Source of the DNA: Epiperipatus broadwayi
Taxonomy: Eukaryota; Onychophora; Udeonychophora; Euonychophora; Peripatidae
Direction: 5' to 3'
DNA: 64,000 nucleotides
NCBI GenBank assembly: GCA_028023455.1
Contig: JAQFVV010012405.1
Span: forward strand, 374,001 to 438,000
In this document: piece after piece, positions 12,401-25,800 of the stretch
How positions within the stretch are numbered: position 1 is the stretch's first letter
Layout: each line of letters starts with the position of its first letter
Notes under the pieces: generated by a model
The model's input: the letters and a program-made list of their open reading frames with translations, nothing else
What the model was told of the DNA's origin: nothing
Databases searched by the model: none
Made by a program: the position numbers and the translations under genes

Positions 12401-14937
12401 AGCAAATCGGAGAAAACAATAAGACTCATGGACTTAAACATATATATAAACAACGTAAATACTAGACATTCCACAGATAAAATCTAACATATTTAAATAA
12501 TAGGGGCTTTACTAATGAATACTTATGGGCAATTAGTGAATTGGATTGATTTAATAATGAGACAGAAACTGATATATGATGAATTAAAATATATTTATTG
12601 ACAATTGTTGTTGGCAAAATAGGTTTGTGGCTATGATTCAATGGAGCCAAATATCCTGCTATACAACTAATCACTACATTAACTTATTTGTTATGTCCTT
12701 TGATAATCAGTTCGAGTGGCTCTTTTACGTAAAATCAAACCAAGTCTGGAGTGAAACTTAATACATCTGACTATAATCAATTTATATATTAACTATGGGC
12801 TTATAAAGCATCCCAGATAGCTTAAGATCGAACGGGTTTTCAAGAATGCTTCGGTTCAATGCCGAAGATTGCATATTATGGAGGGAAGAGTTGGCTATAA
12901 TGATTTTACTAATACACTAGGCACAAGTAAAGTATAATAATAAAGTGGCTCTGCGGATGGAAGAATAGTTTTAGGGTTTTTGTGACAAACAACGGTTTAC
13001 CCAAGAACCGGTCGTCATGCTGCTAATGGGGAACCTTTATTTGGTTCAGAGGCGGGGGACTTACGTGCTAATCTGGCCCGTAGCTCAGACTTCGCTACTG
13101 CACTACCCATAAGAGAAGATGTGCTGGCAACGCCGTGGCTCCATCTTATATATAAAACAGCACAACGAGAAAATATTAATAAATCCCACATCCGCCAAGC
13201 CGAAGGATATTATAAATTAAAGATCATATATTAAATGAACACTAGATCATCAGCTTGATCAAAAGAGCCAACTCTTCTGTAGCATGAGAAATACGATATG
13301 CTACTGACAGGAATATATAGATACAAACTTTACTTTATCCCATTCAATCTCTTTAGTTATCTATAACTACTAAACTTTTAAAAGGGGGGAAAGTATATTT
13401 AAATAGGGGACTTACGAATACTTAACTAAAAAAATATACTTATGATTGCACTCCAGGCTAGTTTAATCTTTAGTAACATAATAAATAAAGGTTGAAAAGC
13501 CACATTTTATATTTATATTAATTAATTTACTAAATGACAAAAATATGAATTTGGGTTTCGAAACAGCGCACAAAATGACGCTATATAAATAATAATACGG
13601 AGATTTTAAATTCATATCTTTAAAAACATTTTAATAATTAAATGCACACCGTTTCGAAACATAGGCATAACTAATAATAAATAAAATAAGCAAAAGAAAA
13701 GCAAAATATAATTGCAGTGATTAAATTATATAGCAAAACATTAATTAACAGAAATTTAGCAAAAGTATTTCATTTATAGAATTAAAATATTTTAGGAAAC
13801 AATTTAGACAGTTTACACTATTGTATTAGCAAAAAGTATTTCATTTAAATATTATTTCGAAAACAATTTAGATAGAAATTTCAATAATATGGTTAGCTAA
13901 CCTGTTTTTGAAGAAATAATGAATGTTTTTGAAATGCACACAGAGCTCTGTGATTTTAAATAATACTAAAATAGTTCTGTAGCTAAGGAGAGATTCGAGC
14001 TGGAAACGAAGGTGACTTCTTTGGCGGCTTATGGCATCTTCAATTTTGTTGGGAGACGATTTTTTAAAATAGTGTTTCTTTAGCTGGATTGAAATCGGAA
14101 CGAGGGCAAATTATTTTTACGGCTTATGGCATCTTCAAATTTAGTTGGTGTAAGCTTGGTTGTTTCTTTGGCATTTGATGGATTGAACTAGGCGTTCCAT
14201 CACGGGAAAGCAGCAAAATTTTGCCTGACTTTAGCCAGACATGTTAAGGTTGAACAATAATAAAACTTCTCCTGTTGACTCTCTTCAAAAGTAAGATGGA
14301 TTCTCCCTTCCCGCTTAAAATAAAGCCTATTTATATCCTTCTACTAAACTTTAACACCTTTCTGGAATTTCGTAAGCCTCGGGACCAATTGACTTTTAAT
14401 TAAAGCAAAATAATATAATTCAATTTCTACAACAACTGATAAAATCTCCGAGGTGTTATATTTAATTTCCTTTAAAAAATGTATCAAAATATATAAACTA
14501 TATAATTTGATTCATTTTCATTAATTAAATTCCTTTTCAGGTGTTATTACCTAGCAGAAGGAACGGTATTCTGATTTAATGAAAAAGTCTTTTGTTGCAA
14601 ACAAAAATCAATCAGAAAACAGATTTTACTTTTTTACCCGGGTGTGTCACTAATTGATATCTTGTTTACAAAAATTCTCATTTTTAATTATAAACGGATT
14701 TCTATTTTACTGAAATAAATAACTTTTAACATATTTGTTTTTACCAAATTATTTGTTTAAAAAAAAGCAAATTTAAAGAAAATACTTTAGTTTCAATTAT
14801 ATATGTAAAACCTTAAATCAGAAAGCCGTTAAATATATATTTTAAAGAAAACATTTTACATTATAGTATATCTTTTTTATTTTAACTTAAATATATATAT
14901 ATAAATCATTTTGCCGCTATTCCAAGGTTTAAATTAT

Positions 14938-15090
14938 CCATCCACATACGAATATTATAGCGAATATAATTAAGAATTGACTGAAAATTGATAAAACATT
15001 TTATAATAATTTATGAGCATTTCTCCGCTATAATTTTATCAAACCTGTCTAATTATAGCGTGTTTTCGTATGTAAATGGATGATGCAACT
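14938..15090. repeat. Imperfect inverted repeat near the right end of insertion C
   Basis: ATCCACATACGAATATTATAGCG on the left is matched inversely by CTATAATT and TATAGCGTGTTTTCGTATG followed by TAAATGGATGAT on the right. The arms, about 25 bp with several mismatches, enclose about 100 bp. It could be a small foldback element nested in C. Confidence 0.35.
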
Positions 15091-15229
15091 CAAGCGGCCA
15101 TTGTAGCAAAGTTTTCCCGCTCGACTTATATATTACATTTTTACATTTAAAATAGGTTCGAAATTAGTTTAGACAAGTAGGTCATTAGGTTGATGGTGAA
15201 ACGGAAAGGGATTGGAGATTTCCGTTTCA

Positions 15230-17275
15230 ATATTAATGCAAAACTAGTGAGAAAAAAATTATTAAAAAAAAAAAACAGTATTTGCAATTGATCTTCCTAA
15301 TCTTCAGAAATATTCCAATGAATTTAAATTAGAATTTCAAATCATTTTTAAATATTAATAGATTATGAATATATTTCAGATTTGAACAAAAAACTACAAA
15401 AAAGATAACTGGTATAAAAAACAGCAATTTACCAGTCAAATGTCTTCTGAGACAAGACAATTTATGAAGAAAAGGAATATATAAAAATGATGCATTAATA
15501 AGGATTGAATAGCTCAAATTTTGCAAAGTGGTGCAAAAAAAAAGAGTTGATAATGATATAAGAAAGTATAATTTTAAACTAGCAAGGAAAGCTGTAGAAA
15601 AAAATAAAATCTTGGTATTGATAGGAAACTAATATTTGCAATAGGAAAAAAGGGGAACTATTCCTAAAAACAGAGATAAACTTATGAAATGTGTAAAAGA
15701 GTTCTATTAAGAATTATATAGCAATAAAAAACTAGGAAAAGTATGTCCTACAACTACTATAGCTTTTGAATTGCCCAGATTTGAAATGAGGAAGTAAGAT
15801 ATGCAGTTAAATTTATGAAGAAGGGAAAAACTCCAGGTAATGATGGAATTATAATCAATATCTTAAAAGAAGCAGATGAAGAAATAATTTTTTTTTGTCA
15901 AAGTTATATACCAAATGTTTAAATGATAAAGGTGTGTCAGATCATTGAAATAATGCAGTATTAATATTAATCATTTAAAAAAGATGGTAAAGAAAACATT
16001 AGAAATTATAGACCTATCAGTCTTTTAACAGTTCTATACAATTTTTTTACCAAAATAATTACAACTCATCTACAGTGAACTTTGAATTTTAACCAACCAA
16101 AAGAACAAGTTGGATTTAAAAGTGGTTTTAGTACAGTTGATCATATTTAAGTATTGAGAGAAGTTATAGAAAGGACCAATGAATATGAGTTGCCATTTTT
16201 TTGGGATTTGTAGATTACAAAAAGGCATTTGATTCTATAAGCATTTCTTCAGAGAGCAAAGCAGTAAATGATCAAGATATCATCAAGATATAGAACCAGG
16301 ATCTTGTCATATTCTGAAAAATATTTATAAAAATGCAATAGCAATAATTACATTATATGATAATATTTTAAAGATTATCATTGAGAAGAGTGCACAATCA
16401 AGTGACTCCATTTTTCCAAAACTTTCTACAGTCATTTTGCAAGAAATATTTTGTGGATTAAAATGGGGAAGGGAGCAAAAGTATATGGAGATTATTTAAT
16501 TCATCTAGATTTTGCAGATGATGTAGTTGTTCTTGCAAATAATGTTTTAGAGATTCAAGAAATGTTACAAGCGTTATCAGATAAAAGTAAGTAAGTAAAT
16601 ATGATTAAAAATAAATGTTTAAAAGACTAAAGTAATGTTCAATGCATTTTTTCAAAAGTTGAAAATACAGATTCATAATAATAAGTTAAAAGAAGTTAAC
16701 AATTACAAATACCTTGCTGAAATTATTACTACAATTAAAAACATAATGGATGAAATTAATCATACAATTAAACTTGGTTGGAGTGTTTGTGATCTAAATA
16801 ACTTAATATTAAAAGGAAATATGCCTATGTATTTGAAAAAAAAAGGTTTTTAATGTGTTTACCAGTCCTTACTTATGGATTTGTGACTTTGATACTTAAC
16901 AAAAGAGCAATACAGAGAATACAGACCATTCACTGAAGTATGGAGAGATGCATGTTAGGAATAAGAAGAAGAGATTGAAAACAAAATACATGGGTGAGAG
17001 AGAAAAGTGTTATTGACATCATTGAAAGAATTAAGAGACTGGAGTGGAGTTGAGCTGGGTATATTGTTAGAAAAGATGATAATAGATGGACAGTTGCAAT
17101 TTGAACTTGATTCCAAGAGATTGTAAAATATCTAAAAAAGACCACATGTGAGATGAGTGGGTGAATTAATGAAGTGTGTTGGGATAATGTAGAGAAGATA
17201 GACTAGAGATTGAAGATAGATTGAACTTGGAGAGACTGTCACTTTTCAGTGCATTGATAATAGTTGAATTTTGAT
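15230..17275 (+). mobile_element. RTE-type LINE copy 1, 3' part (reverse transcriptase)
   Basis: The RTE resumes after insertion C. The EFMKKRRN-like linker at 15455-15480 is followed by RT blocks: KFMKKGKTPGNDGI near 15815, NYRPISLLT near 16005, an F-x-SI block near 16220, and an intact catalytic FADD (HLDFADDVVVLANN) at 16500-16540. The C-terminal block runs to 17260. Many stops and shifts are present. The end carries the family's 3' tail with TGATGATGG. With the 5' part it makes a near full-length ~3.2-kb element. Confidence 0.85.
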
Positions 17276-18318
17276 GATGGTGAAGATCATAATTATAGCA
17301 TTTTTTAAATATGTGCTTGATTTATAATTATTTACACACTTATGTATGTGCATGCAGCAATGACTATCATTAATTGTTTTTTTTTAAAACTATTATGCCT
17401 TTTTTAAATACAGTCACAAAGAATGATATCTAATTGCTAGTTGATAAAACCATACTTATTACTTCTATTGTTTTTCGGTGGTGTTCTATTGATTTTTGCA
17501 TAAATCCATATAAAAATAACTATCGGCTGAACATCAATTACTTACTTTTGCAATGTATAGATATGTGGTGTATTTATATTTGGACTCTTTTTCTATCATC
17601 AGTTATTAAATATTGAATGTCTTAAGAAAAATTAAACTGTTTAAATTTTGTTATATTATCATGTTTGTTACTAATTGATTAATATACTGTTTTCTTAAAT
17701 TTAACATTTCATTTAGTTTTTATTTTCTATTATGCATTCTATGTCTATCATTACATCCTATATACAAGTGTCATTGTCTGGTAATTGGTCTTTAGAATAT
17801 CATGTTTTAAAATATTGGATTAGATATTAGGTGTTGTAAACTGTAGAAATTGAAATACATGGGTTACATTTTATGTGAAGCAGTCCATTTGACAGACTAA
17901 ATAACAATGTCTTCATGGAAGGACCCATGAATTATAAATAAGCTGATTATTACTATATAATCTTTTTTTAATTATTATACAAATGATGACCTGAGTGAAC
18001 TTATACACAGTATGACCATTACAATAGAGATGTGGAATAAAAGTAATATGAAATGACAGTTATTGATCTCAGTAATTACTGTAAATGTTTTAGCACTAGC
18101 GAGGTTAATAAGAGAAAACTTTTATATTGTTTTTATAAACATGTGCATATGAACAAAGTTTGTATAGATATAATTGTAATGCTTGAAATTTTCATTGTTT
18201 GATTATTATCACTTTAATTAATAAATTTTGGAAATATTTACTATAATACAATACTGCATTCTGAAGATTCTGATTACATGACTTATATATGATGGTGATA
18301 ATAACAATAATAGTAATT
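17276..18318. other. Unassigned AT-rich sequence
   Basis: No ORF with recognisable domains and no clear repeat. Confidence 0.4.
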
Positions 18319-18345
18319 GTAATTATTATTATTATTATTATTATT

Positions 18346-18397
<52 letters not shown>
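18319..18397. repeat. Compound microsatellite (ATT)n-(GAT)n
   Basis: About nine ATT units to 18346, then about 17 GAT/ATG units to 18397. RTE tails in this window end in TGATGATGA, so the GAT tract could mark an old RTE 3' end, but no LINE sequence is left beside it. Confidence 0.85.
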
Positions 18398-18399
<2 letters not shown>

Positions 18400-21300
18400 T
18401 GTGGAAATAAATAAGCCCAACTTTAAAACAATGAGTGATCAAATCAACATTATTGCATTATTTGAATGATGCAAATACATTCTGATTTGAACTACTCAAA
18501 TAAATTATACTAAGATGATTGCAAGCAAAACAAAAATTACTTATAATAATAATCAATTGTTATGACCTGATTGTAAGACCCTTTTGCTTATTTCTTCAAC
18601 CGTCCTTCAGGTAGAAAACATACATACATACGAACTATATAAATATATTCAGTTTTACTTTCCTGCATAGTAAAGTTTCAAATAATGCTTATACCAGAAA
18701 TGTTATAATGTTAAAACTGATAGAACTGTAAATACTTATAATAAAATTACAAAAAACAAAAGTTTTAAAACTAAATCCAAGAATTTTTAATGCTATTGAC
18801 TGTCATGATTTGTTTTTTTATTTATGCTGCTGAAGTTTACAGTAAGTATGGGTGAAACTTGTAGAAATTTAAATATTAAATGATAGAAACATCGTACTAA
18901 AAGTAAAATACAAAATGAGATTGGTGAGTCATATTGTGATGTTATCTTAGTCAGACGTTAAAAATATTAAAAATGTAATTGTCTAAGCAATGGTTGAATT
19001 GACATTTATAATAAGCCTAAAGATGTTTAAGGAAACAATAGAAAAAAATGAGATGAAGAGATAGAAGGGCTTACAAATAATAGAGGAATTAGAATAATTT
19101 CAGTTCTACTTTGATAACTCTCAATGAACAATTATAGTTGAAAAATAAGTCAAGGTTTTTAATATATTTAACATTATAAAGCAATCACATATTTCTGCTA
19201 TATATATATGACCATTACAATATATATATATATATAATTAAATATAGTATATTCAAAGTATGAAAATGGGTTATTTAGCCAGTCACTTTTATCAAATATA
19301 TTTTAATTTTTTTGAATTAAATTTTAACTGCTGTTTTAAGTTATTTTTTTTTACAAGTCATTCAGAAATTTTAAATTAATATTATTCAATCCACTATAAT
19401 AAAATGAAGAGACTTAAATGTTCTAATTCATAATATTATACATACAGACATACAGCTCTGTAATAAACTCTTTACATAATTTGTTGTGTCAGTGCATATT
19501 TAATTTAATTGGTGAAATTTTTATAAAAAAGGAATAATTTTTACTGAATAGATTATATTTGTATATTTTAATTGTACAAAAGGCAATACCATAACAATTG
19601 TCAATTTTATAAAATAAATAACATTTTTATAATTGTGAATTTCATAAAATAAATAGCATTAATATATATATATATTAATGGTAAGGTGTGTAAGAAAAAG
19701 AAATTGATTATAATTTTAATCTATTTAGAATATAATTATGCGTGTGCTTATTAATCTCTTGGGTGATATAATTGAAAGACATACTGTCTTTTGTTTTTTA
19801 AAATTCTTTGGATTGTATTTTTGGAATAATTAACGTGATATTTTCTTCTTTCATTTATTTGTATATCTAAAAAACATTAATAACTAGAAATATACAAAGG
19901 TAAATGACTCTTAAAAATGTTTTTGAATGAATAAATAATAATTCTTTCAAAAATTAATATTTTCACGTTTTTTAAAAAAATAATATTAAATAATGAAAAG
20001 CCTCTTTAAAATTTCAAAATTAAACTTATAATTAATAAAAAAAAAAAAACAAAAAAAACCATTAGCTTTGACTGATCTTTACACTTGTTTTCTCTCATAT
20101 CAATAGTTTTGTATAAGTTGCTATTAAAAAGCAACTAAAACCTAATAAAATTTAATTATAAATGGCACATATTTATTTAGGAATGAAGACCTAACAGTTT
20201 TATAAAACATTATTTTTGTTCTCTTAATGAAAATAAAATACAATGCAAGCTTACCAGCACTTTTTATCTTTGCACAATAAGAGTGTACTCTCTTTTCTTG
20301 TTTGTGATTGCCTCCAAACAGTTTTTTTTTATTGGGATATTTTTATTCCCAGTAACTTCTAATATCCAGTATTTTATTTAGAACTAAAACTAATAATTCC
20401 CAAAAAAGGCATTTCTAATCTTAAAAAATTCCACTAAAATTTCAAAACATATTTTTGTCATTAAGATCATAAATTGATGCTCTTAGCAGTCTCGAATGTT
20501 TGATGGGATAAACATTGTAAGTCACCTATAAAGAGCATCACATTTAATAGTTGTCTGTGTTTCAGCTTTTTTGAAATAAAGCAAGTGAAATCCGCATAAT
20601 GTAATTTCAAATCCTATTCTGATTTGTAATTGGTGATGTTGGGATTTGAAGCATGATGGGGAATTTTCTTAAAATTTGTCATGTGAGCCATTTATTGTCA
20701 TATTTTATAATTCAGGATTTGACTTTATGTAATTAATATCTTATATCTTTGTGAAATAATGAGTTAATATAGATATTAAATGCTCTCATTCATGAAACCA
20801 TTTTTTTTGTTTACTGATTTTTTAACTTTTGTTTTAGAAAATCCATTCTGTTGTTTTATTGCTTGTTTTGGGAACACTGCCTTATTTTGAAAAAATTTTA
20901 AAAAAAATTTCATTCATATTTGTGTTTCTACATAGTTAGTATAGAGTCCAAAAATCTAAATATATTTTCTGAACAAGAGTTAACAAGTTATGGCATCAGT
21001 ATTGTATGAATACTCTCTTTTAATGGCATTTAGAAACATCATTGATTATTAATGTCTTATTATAATAGTAGAACGATGAAATGTATATTGGACTATTTTA
21101 TTTTTTGGTATATTAAGCATTATTTTCACATATCTGGATGAAATTAATTGAAATGTATTATTTATTAGTAGTGAAATTACTGTCTCAAATTGTTGGAACC
21201 CTGCAGTGAATTTAAACAAAGTTATCAAATTTGATATGCCATAATTAAGTGTAATCTTTTTCATCTATTGATTATTTTTTATCTTTTTTTTTCATTTTCC

Positions 21301-21984
21301 ATTGAGTTCTTTTATCTATTTATTTATGTTTTCTTTTTATTATTATATATATTAGACAACAACAATATAGATTGCTGTTTATAACATTTATTTTTACACT
21401 TGTTTTATCAGCAAATTATTTCAATTTGTAAAATGGGAAAACTATTATAAACTACTATAATACAATAGACTTAAAATAAAACTTGAACATAGAAAAACAT
21501 TTTTTTTTTAAATGACAGTTAAAATAGTAAGTAAGATAGAAATAGTAGGCAAGTTAATAAAGATTAATGAATATTTTTATTATTAACATTTATCTACGTT
21601 TAATTAATGTTCTAATCAAAGAAAATCAATATACATTCATGCAAAAAGAAATGAATTTGTAATCAGTTAATGTATATCCTATGTGGAGTAATAAATAAAT
21701 AATAATAATTCTATTATTTTAAATTTTTTATTGCATGCATAGCATTTTTATAGCATGAATGATTATATATATTTCTACAGAGATTTCTCAAGAGGTCACA
21801 TGATAGTCACAGAAAAATAAAACAAATCTTATTAAAGGTCTAGATAATGATAATTTAATGGTAATTCTTGGAAGAAAATATAAATTTAAACTTAAATTTT
21901 ATATTTCAAAACATTGCACACCTATTTTTTTTTAAAAAAAGAATATCCATATATAGAATTTTAATATTATAGTAATTATATCAT
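18398..21984. other. Unassigned AT-rich sequence
   Basis: No gene recognised. Small structures: a perfect palindrome CATTAATATATA/TATATATTAATG at 19657-19680, and a short tandem similarity (CATAAAATAAATA) at 19600-19655. Confidence 0.4.
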
Positions 21985-22335
21985 CATCATCAACCATTAT
22001 CAATCCACTGCAGGATGAAAGTCTCTCCAAGTTCAATCCATCTTTTCCTATCTTTAGCTTCTCTTCTCCACATCACCCCTGCACACTTTCTTATTTCATC
22101 CATCCATCTCACGTGTGGTCTCTTTCTGGGTCTTTTACAATCTCTTTGAATCCCATTTAAAATTTCAATTGTCCATCTGTTATCATCTTTTCTAACAATA
22201 TGTCCAGCCCAACTCCACTTCAATCTTTTATTTTTTTCAATGAGGTCAGTAACACCTGTTTGTTCTCTTACCCATACATTGCGTTTTCGATCCTTTCTTG
22301 TTACTCCCAACATGCATCTCTCCATACTTTTTTGA
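21985..22335 (-). mobile_element. RTE-type LINE copy 3, 3' fragment
   Basis: This 5'-truncated 350-bp piece still holds an open 111-residue C-terminal block (22325-21990) that reads from MERCMLGV through TDLIEKNKRLKWSWAGHIVRKDDN to WIELGETFILQWIDNG and a TGA stop. This post-RT domain is shared with the 57435-57770 copy. The two are almost identical at the protein level, so this insertion looks fairly young. The tail is TTGATGATGATGA. 5' truncation is typical of target-primed reverse transcription. Confidence 0.85.
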
Positions 22336-22839
22336 GTGGTCTGAAGTCTCTGTATTATATATGTTTTAAAAAATTAGGATTATTATTAATTATAGTGATT
22401 AGTTAATTATAAGAAATATATTTTTTTCTATCAAATATTGTTTTTAATTCTTTTTAAAAAGCCTTTTAATTGAAATTTAAGTTTAATCTCCTTCTAGCTG
22501 ATAGAATCTAGAGGGTTTTTAGATAATTGAAGTCATTATTTGAATGGATTGTTTTCAACCTTAAATCCTAGAATAGAATTTTTTTTTTTAAAAAAATAAA
22601 TTTAAATATGATGTAAGAACATTATACATTTATTTCATATATACTTTAATTAATTATATAATTAGGATTTATTAAATCTGAAATTTTATTTTTGGTATAA
22701 TAATTCAATAATAAACAGACTGATTATAATGTGTGTGTATATGCAGTAATAATATTATATGTCATTTCAAAACTAAATTTATCCTTGTGGCAAAAATATT
22801 GAATCAGATCATTTGTTAATAGCATCATTTTCAATTATT
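22336..22839. other. Unassigned sequence between two RTE copies
   Basis: No gene or repeat structure that I can support. Confidence 0.4.
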
Positions 22840-25800
22840 ATTGATCCTCTGCAGCGTGAGGCTCTTTTCAAGTTTAATATAGTTTCTCTAATCCATAGTT
22901 TTTTTTAATAACACTATCAAACTTTCTTATTTCATTCATTTGGCTTTCGTGTGGTCTTTTTATAGATACTTTTCCATCCTCTGTGATCCAGTTTAAGACT
23001 TAAACTGTTCATTTACTATCAGCTTTTTTTAGAAATATATTCAGATCAGTTCCATTTTTATCTGTTAATTTTTTCTTTGATGGGCCTGTTTCTTTTTTCA
23101 CCCATGTATTTCATTTTCAATCTCTTCTTGTTTCTCTTAACAGACTTCTCTTCATATTTTGTTCAGTGATCTGAAATCTTTAAATTGCTCTTTTATTTGG
23201 TGACCATCCATAAGTAAAAACTAGTAAAGCACTTATTAAAAACCTCTATTTAAGATGGAAGGCATATTTTTTTCTAACATTAATTTAGTCAATCAAAAGT
23301 ATTCTATTCAAATTTGATTCTATGAATATTTTGATTTATTATGTTTTGATCGGTATTAAAATCTAGTCAAAATATTAGTAATTATTATCTTCTTCTAATT
23401 CATGATTATCAATTTTAATTTTCTTCTTCTGAGAATAAGCATTTTAACATTACTTTAGTATTTAGTTTTATCCTATTTTTTATTTACATCTGATATCACT
23501 CTTACAATATTTCCTGAAATGCTGAAACATTATTTGCAAAACTGATTTTGTCATATACCATTTTTATTTAATCTATATAAAATTTAATAACTTATGTTAT
23601 ATTTTGATAATGTTTTTCAGAATATGGTAATATTTTAGGTTTATATTTTGATGATTCAAGCCTTAATCAATGTGAAAATGTTCATAGAATCAAATGCCTT
23701 TTAATAATTTACAAATACAATGTATAATGGCAACTCATATCTACTGGTCCTTTTTATAACTTGTATCAATACTTGGATATGATTCTCTATACAAAATTAC
23801 ATTTAAACCCAACTTGTTCTTTTAGATGATTTGGATTTAAAGTTTGATGTAGACAAGATGATGGTTAATTATTTTGGTAAATATTTTATATAGAATTAAT
23901 AGATGTCTAATATATCTGTAGTTTTTAATAGCACCTCTATCACTGTTTTTAAATATTAATATTTCTACTGTATTTTTTCAATCATTTGATACATATTTAT
24001 CATTTAAACATTTGATATATAGTTTTGTCAATAATTTTTCTATTTTTTCATGTGCTTTTTTGAAAATATCAATAATAATTTCTTTATTTCTTGGAGTTAT
24101 TCAAATCTTCAAAGATTTAGTTGTGTATACCACTTCTTTTAAAATGTTTGCAATTTAGAAAACATAATCAGTTGTAGTGCTTAATTTTTCTTGTTCTTCA
24201 TTAATATGCAATCTTTGTAGAACTTTTCCATACATTTTGTTATTTCATCTTTCTTTTTATTAATAGTTTTATCTTCTTATTGCTGAAATAACTTTTCTTC
24301 CATTAACAGGACGTTATTTTATTTATTTATTTAATTTTATTACAAAAATATTTTATTAATTAAAGTTAATCAAAAAATGTTACAGCTTTCCTAACAATAA
24401 TAATTGTTTTCAGAAACCAATAAAGACCCTAGAAAAATACATGGTTAACAAAGTAAATATCAATATTAAACTAAAAATAATATATGTTGTTTTTTTTTTT
24501 TAAATTTGATTCTTTAACATGTTTCATCACTAGAGATAGGTAATATTGTTATGGCCAATCCTAACTGACATGCACTATATTGAATACATAATGTCTAATG
24601 TATATTCTTTTTTATTATGTAATTTACAGAAATCTGGTACATTCACGTATGTGTCATGAGAGAGAGATGATTGTACTATAGGTAATAAAGCAATATATCA
24701 TGACATACAATCTATGTATGTTTCTAGAATTATTCTACAATAAAATTGATTTAGTGTATATATATAATCTTTCAAAAACAAACCTTTTAACTGCATCTAA
24801 TCTTCTTTTAGTCAATATAAAGTAAAGTTGATTCTGCAAAACATGTAATGGAGAGAACACACCCTTACTTGTTTTGCCCATATTATAATTGCATAGGATT
24901 AGATATTTTGATACGAATATTTTAGAACAGTAACAGAGCATTAGTAGGAAGAAATTTAGATAAGTAATATAACAGAGGACATTGTTATGACATTTCTATG
25001 ACAATATGGATCTGTTGAACACCAAGATAAAGATGTTTCTCAACAAACTCAACACTGTTGCAATGATCTTTTTTTTATACCATTGACACAATTTGATTGA
25101 CAGTCACTCTATCTTTGCACAAATTTAAACATAATTGCTTTAGTTTTATTTATATTAATGGCAAATTTGGTTGAAACTTTTATTTTCTTCTATACTTTTC
25201 CTTGTCAATTCATAAGTATATATTTTCATTTAATATTAGCTCCAGATCTCCATATATTCAATTCCATTTAACTGGCCACTTTTAAATATGCTTATATTTC
25301 TTCTTTTCTTCATATATTACCTTGTTTCATTTCAAAATGTATTTGTGAATTGCTGCTTTTTTAAAAATCTGTGAATATTTTAAAAACAATTTGCAAATTT
25401 TAATTTAAATTCATTGGAATGTTTCTGAAGATTAGAAATATCAAATGTTAATATTGCCATTTTTAAATAGTTTTTTTCTAATTTTGTATTAAAAAGATAT
25501 CTTACATCTCAGTAGTCAATGATAGCTTCCTATATTGAATCTATTAAAAATATTATAATCTTTAAATACATATTTTTTGTTAACTGAAATGTAATCCAAT
25601 TCTATTACACCTTTATTTGGAGGTTCCCTTATCTTTTTCTGTTTAACATTTTTTCTCAAAGAAGGAATTTAATCATTTCCAATTTTAGCATTAAATTTTA
25701 TCTTGGTAATCTTGAAATGTTTGCTATGATCAAAATCACTTTGTATGTTTATATAAAAATCCTCTACTTCTTCCTCACAGAGAAAACATTGTTGGGATGT

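Larger units (their letters stand above)
12207..15229. mobile_element. 3.0-kb insertion C splitting RTE copy 1
   Basis: Alignment with the minus-strand RTE at 25420-25520 shows that the RTE jumps from AGATGTAAGATAC at 12190-12202 to TAATGCAAAACTAG at 15234. The extra 3,023 bp begin TGTGCCAGTC, end CCGTTTCA, and are flanked by ATAT on both sides (12203-12206 and 15230-15233). Inside are tRNA-like sequence (12230-12400), a richer-GC stretch near 13000-13130, a direct duplication at 13760-13890 (TAGCAAAA...ACAATTTAGA twice), another duplication around GGCTTATGGCATCTTCAA (14020 and 14120), and a terminal hairpin with stem GAAACGGAAA. TG...CA ends suggest a retroelement or integrase product, but I see no LTR pair and no ORF. 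Confidence 0.6.

Noticed and set aside
13060-13120. Possible tRNA gene at CCCGTAGCTCAGAC
   Set aside because: It has an A-box-like TAGCTCAG but no B-box at a suitable distance and no cloverleaf that I can draw.
15190-15250. Helitron 3' end: hairpin GAAACGGAAA...TTTCCGTTTC followed 19 bp later by CTAG
   Set aside because: The CTAG lies in sequence that aligns with the RTE (CAAAACTAG against CAAAATTAG in copy 2), so it is outside the insertion. The spacing is also too long.
18346-18397. GAT repeat as the tail of an RTE insertion
   Set aside because: RTE tails here do end in TGATGATGA, but no LINE sequence lies next to this tract, so it is listed only as a microsatellite.
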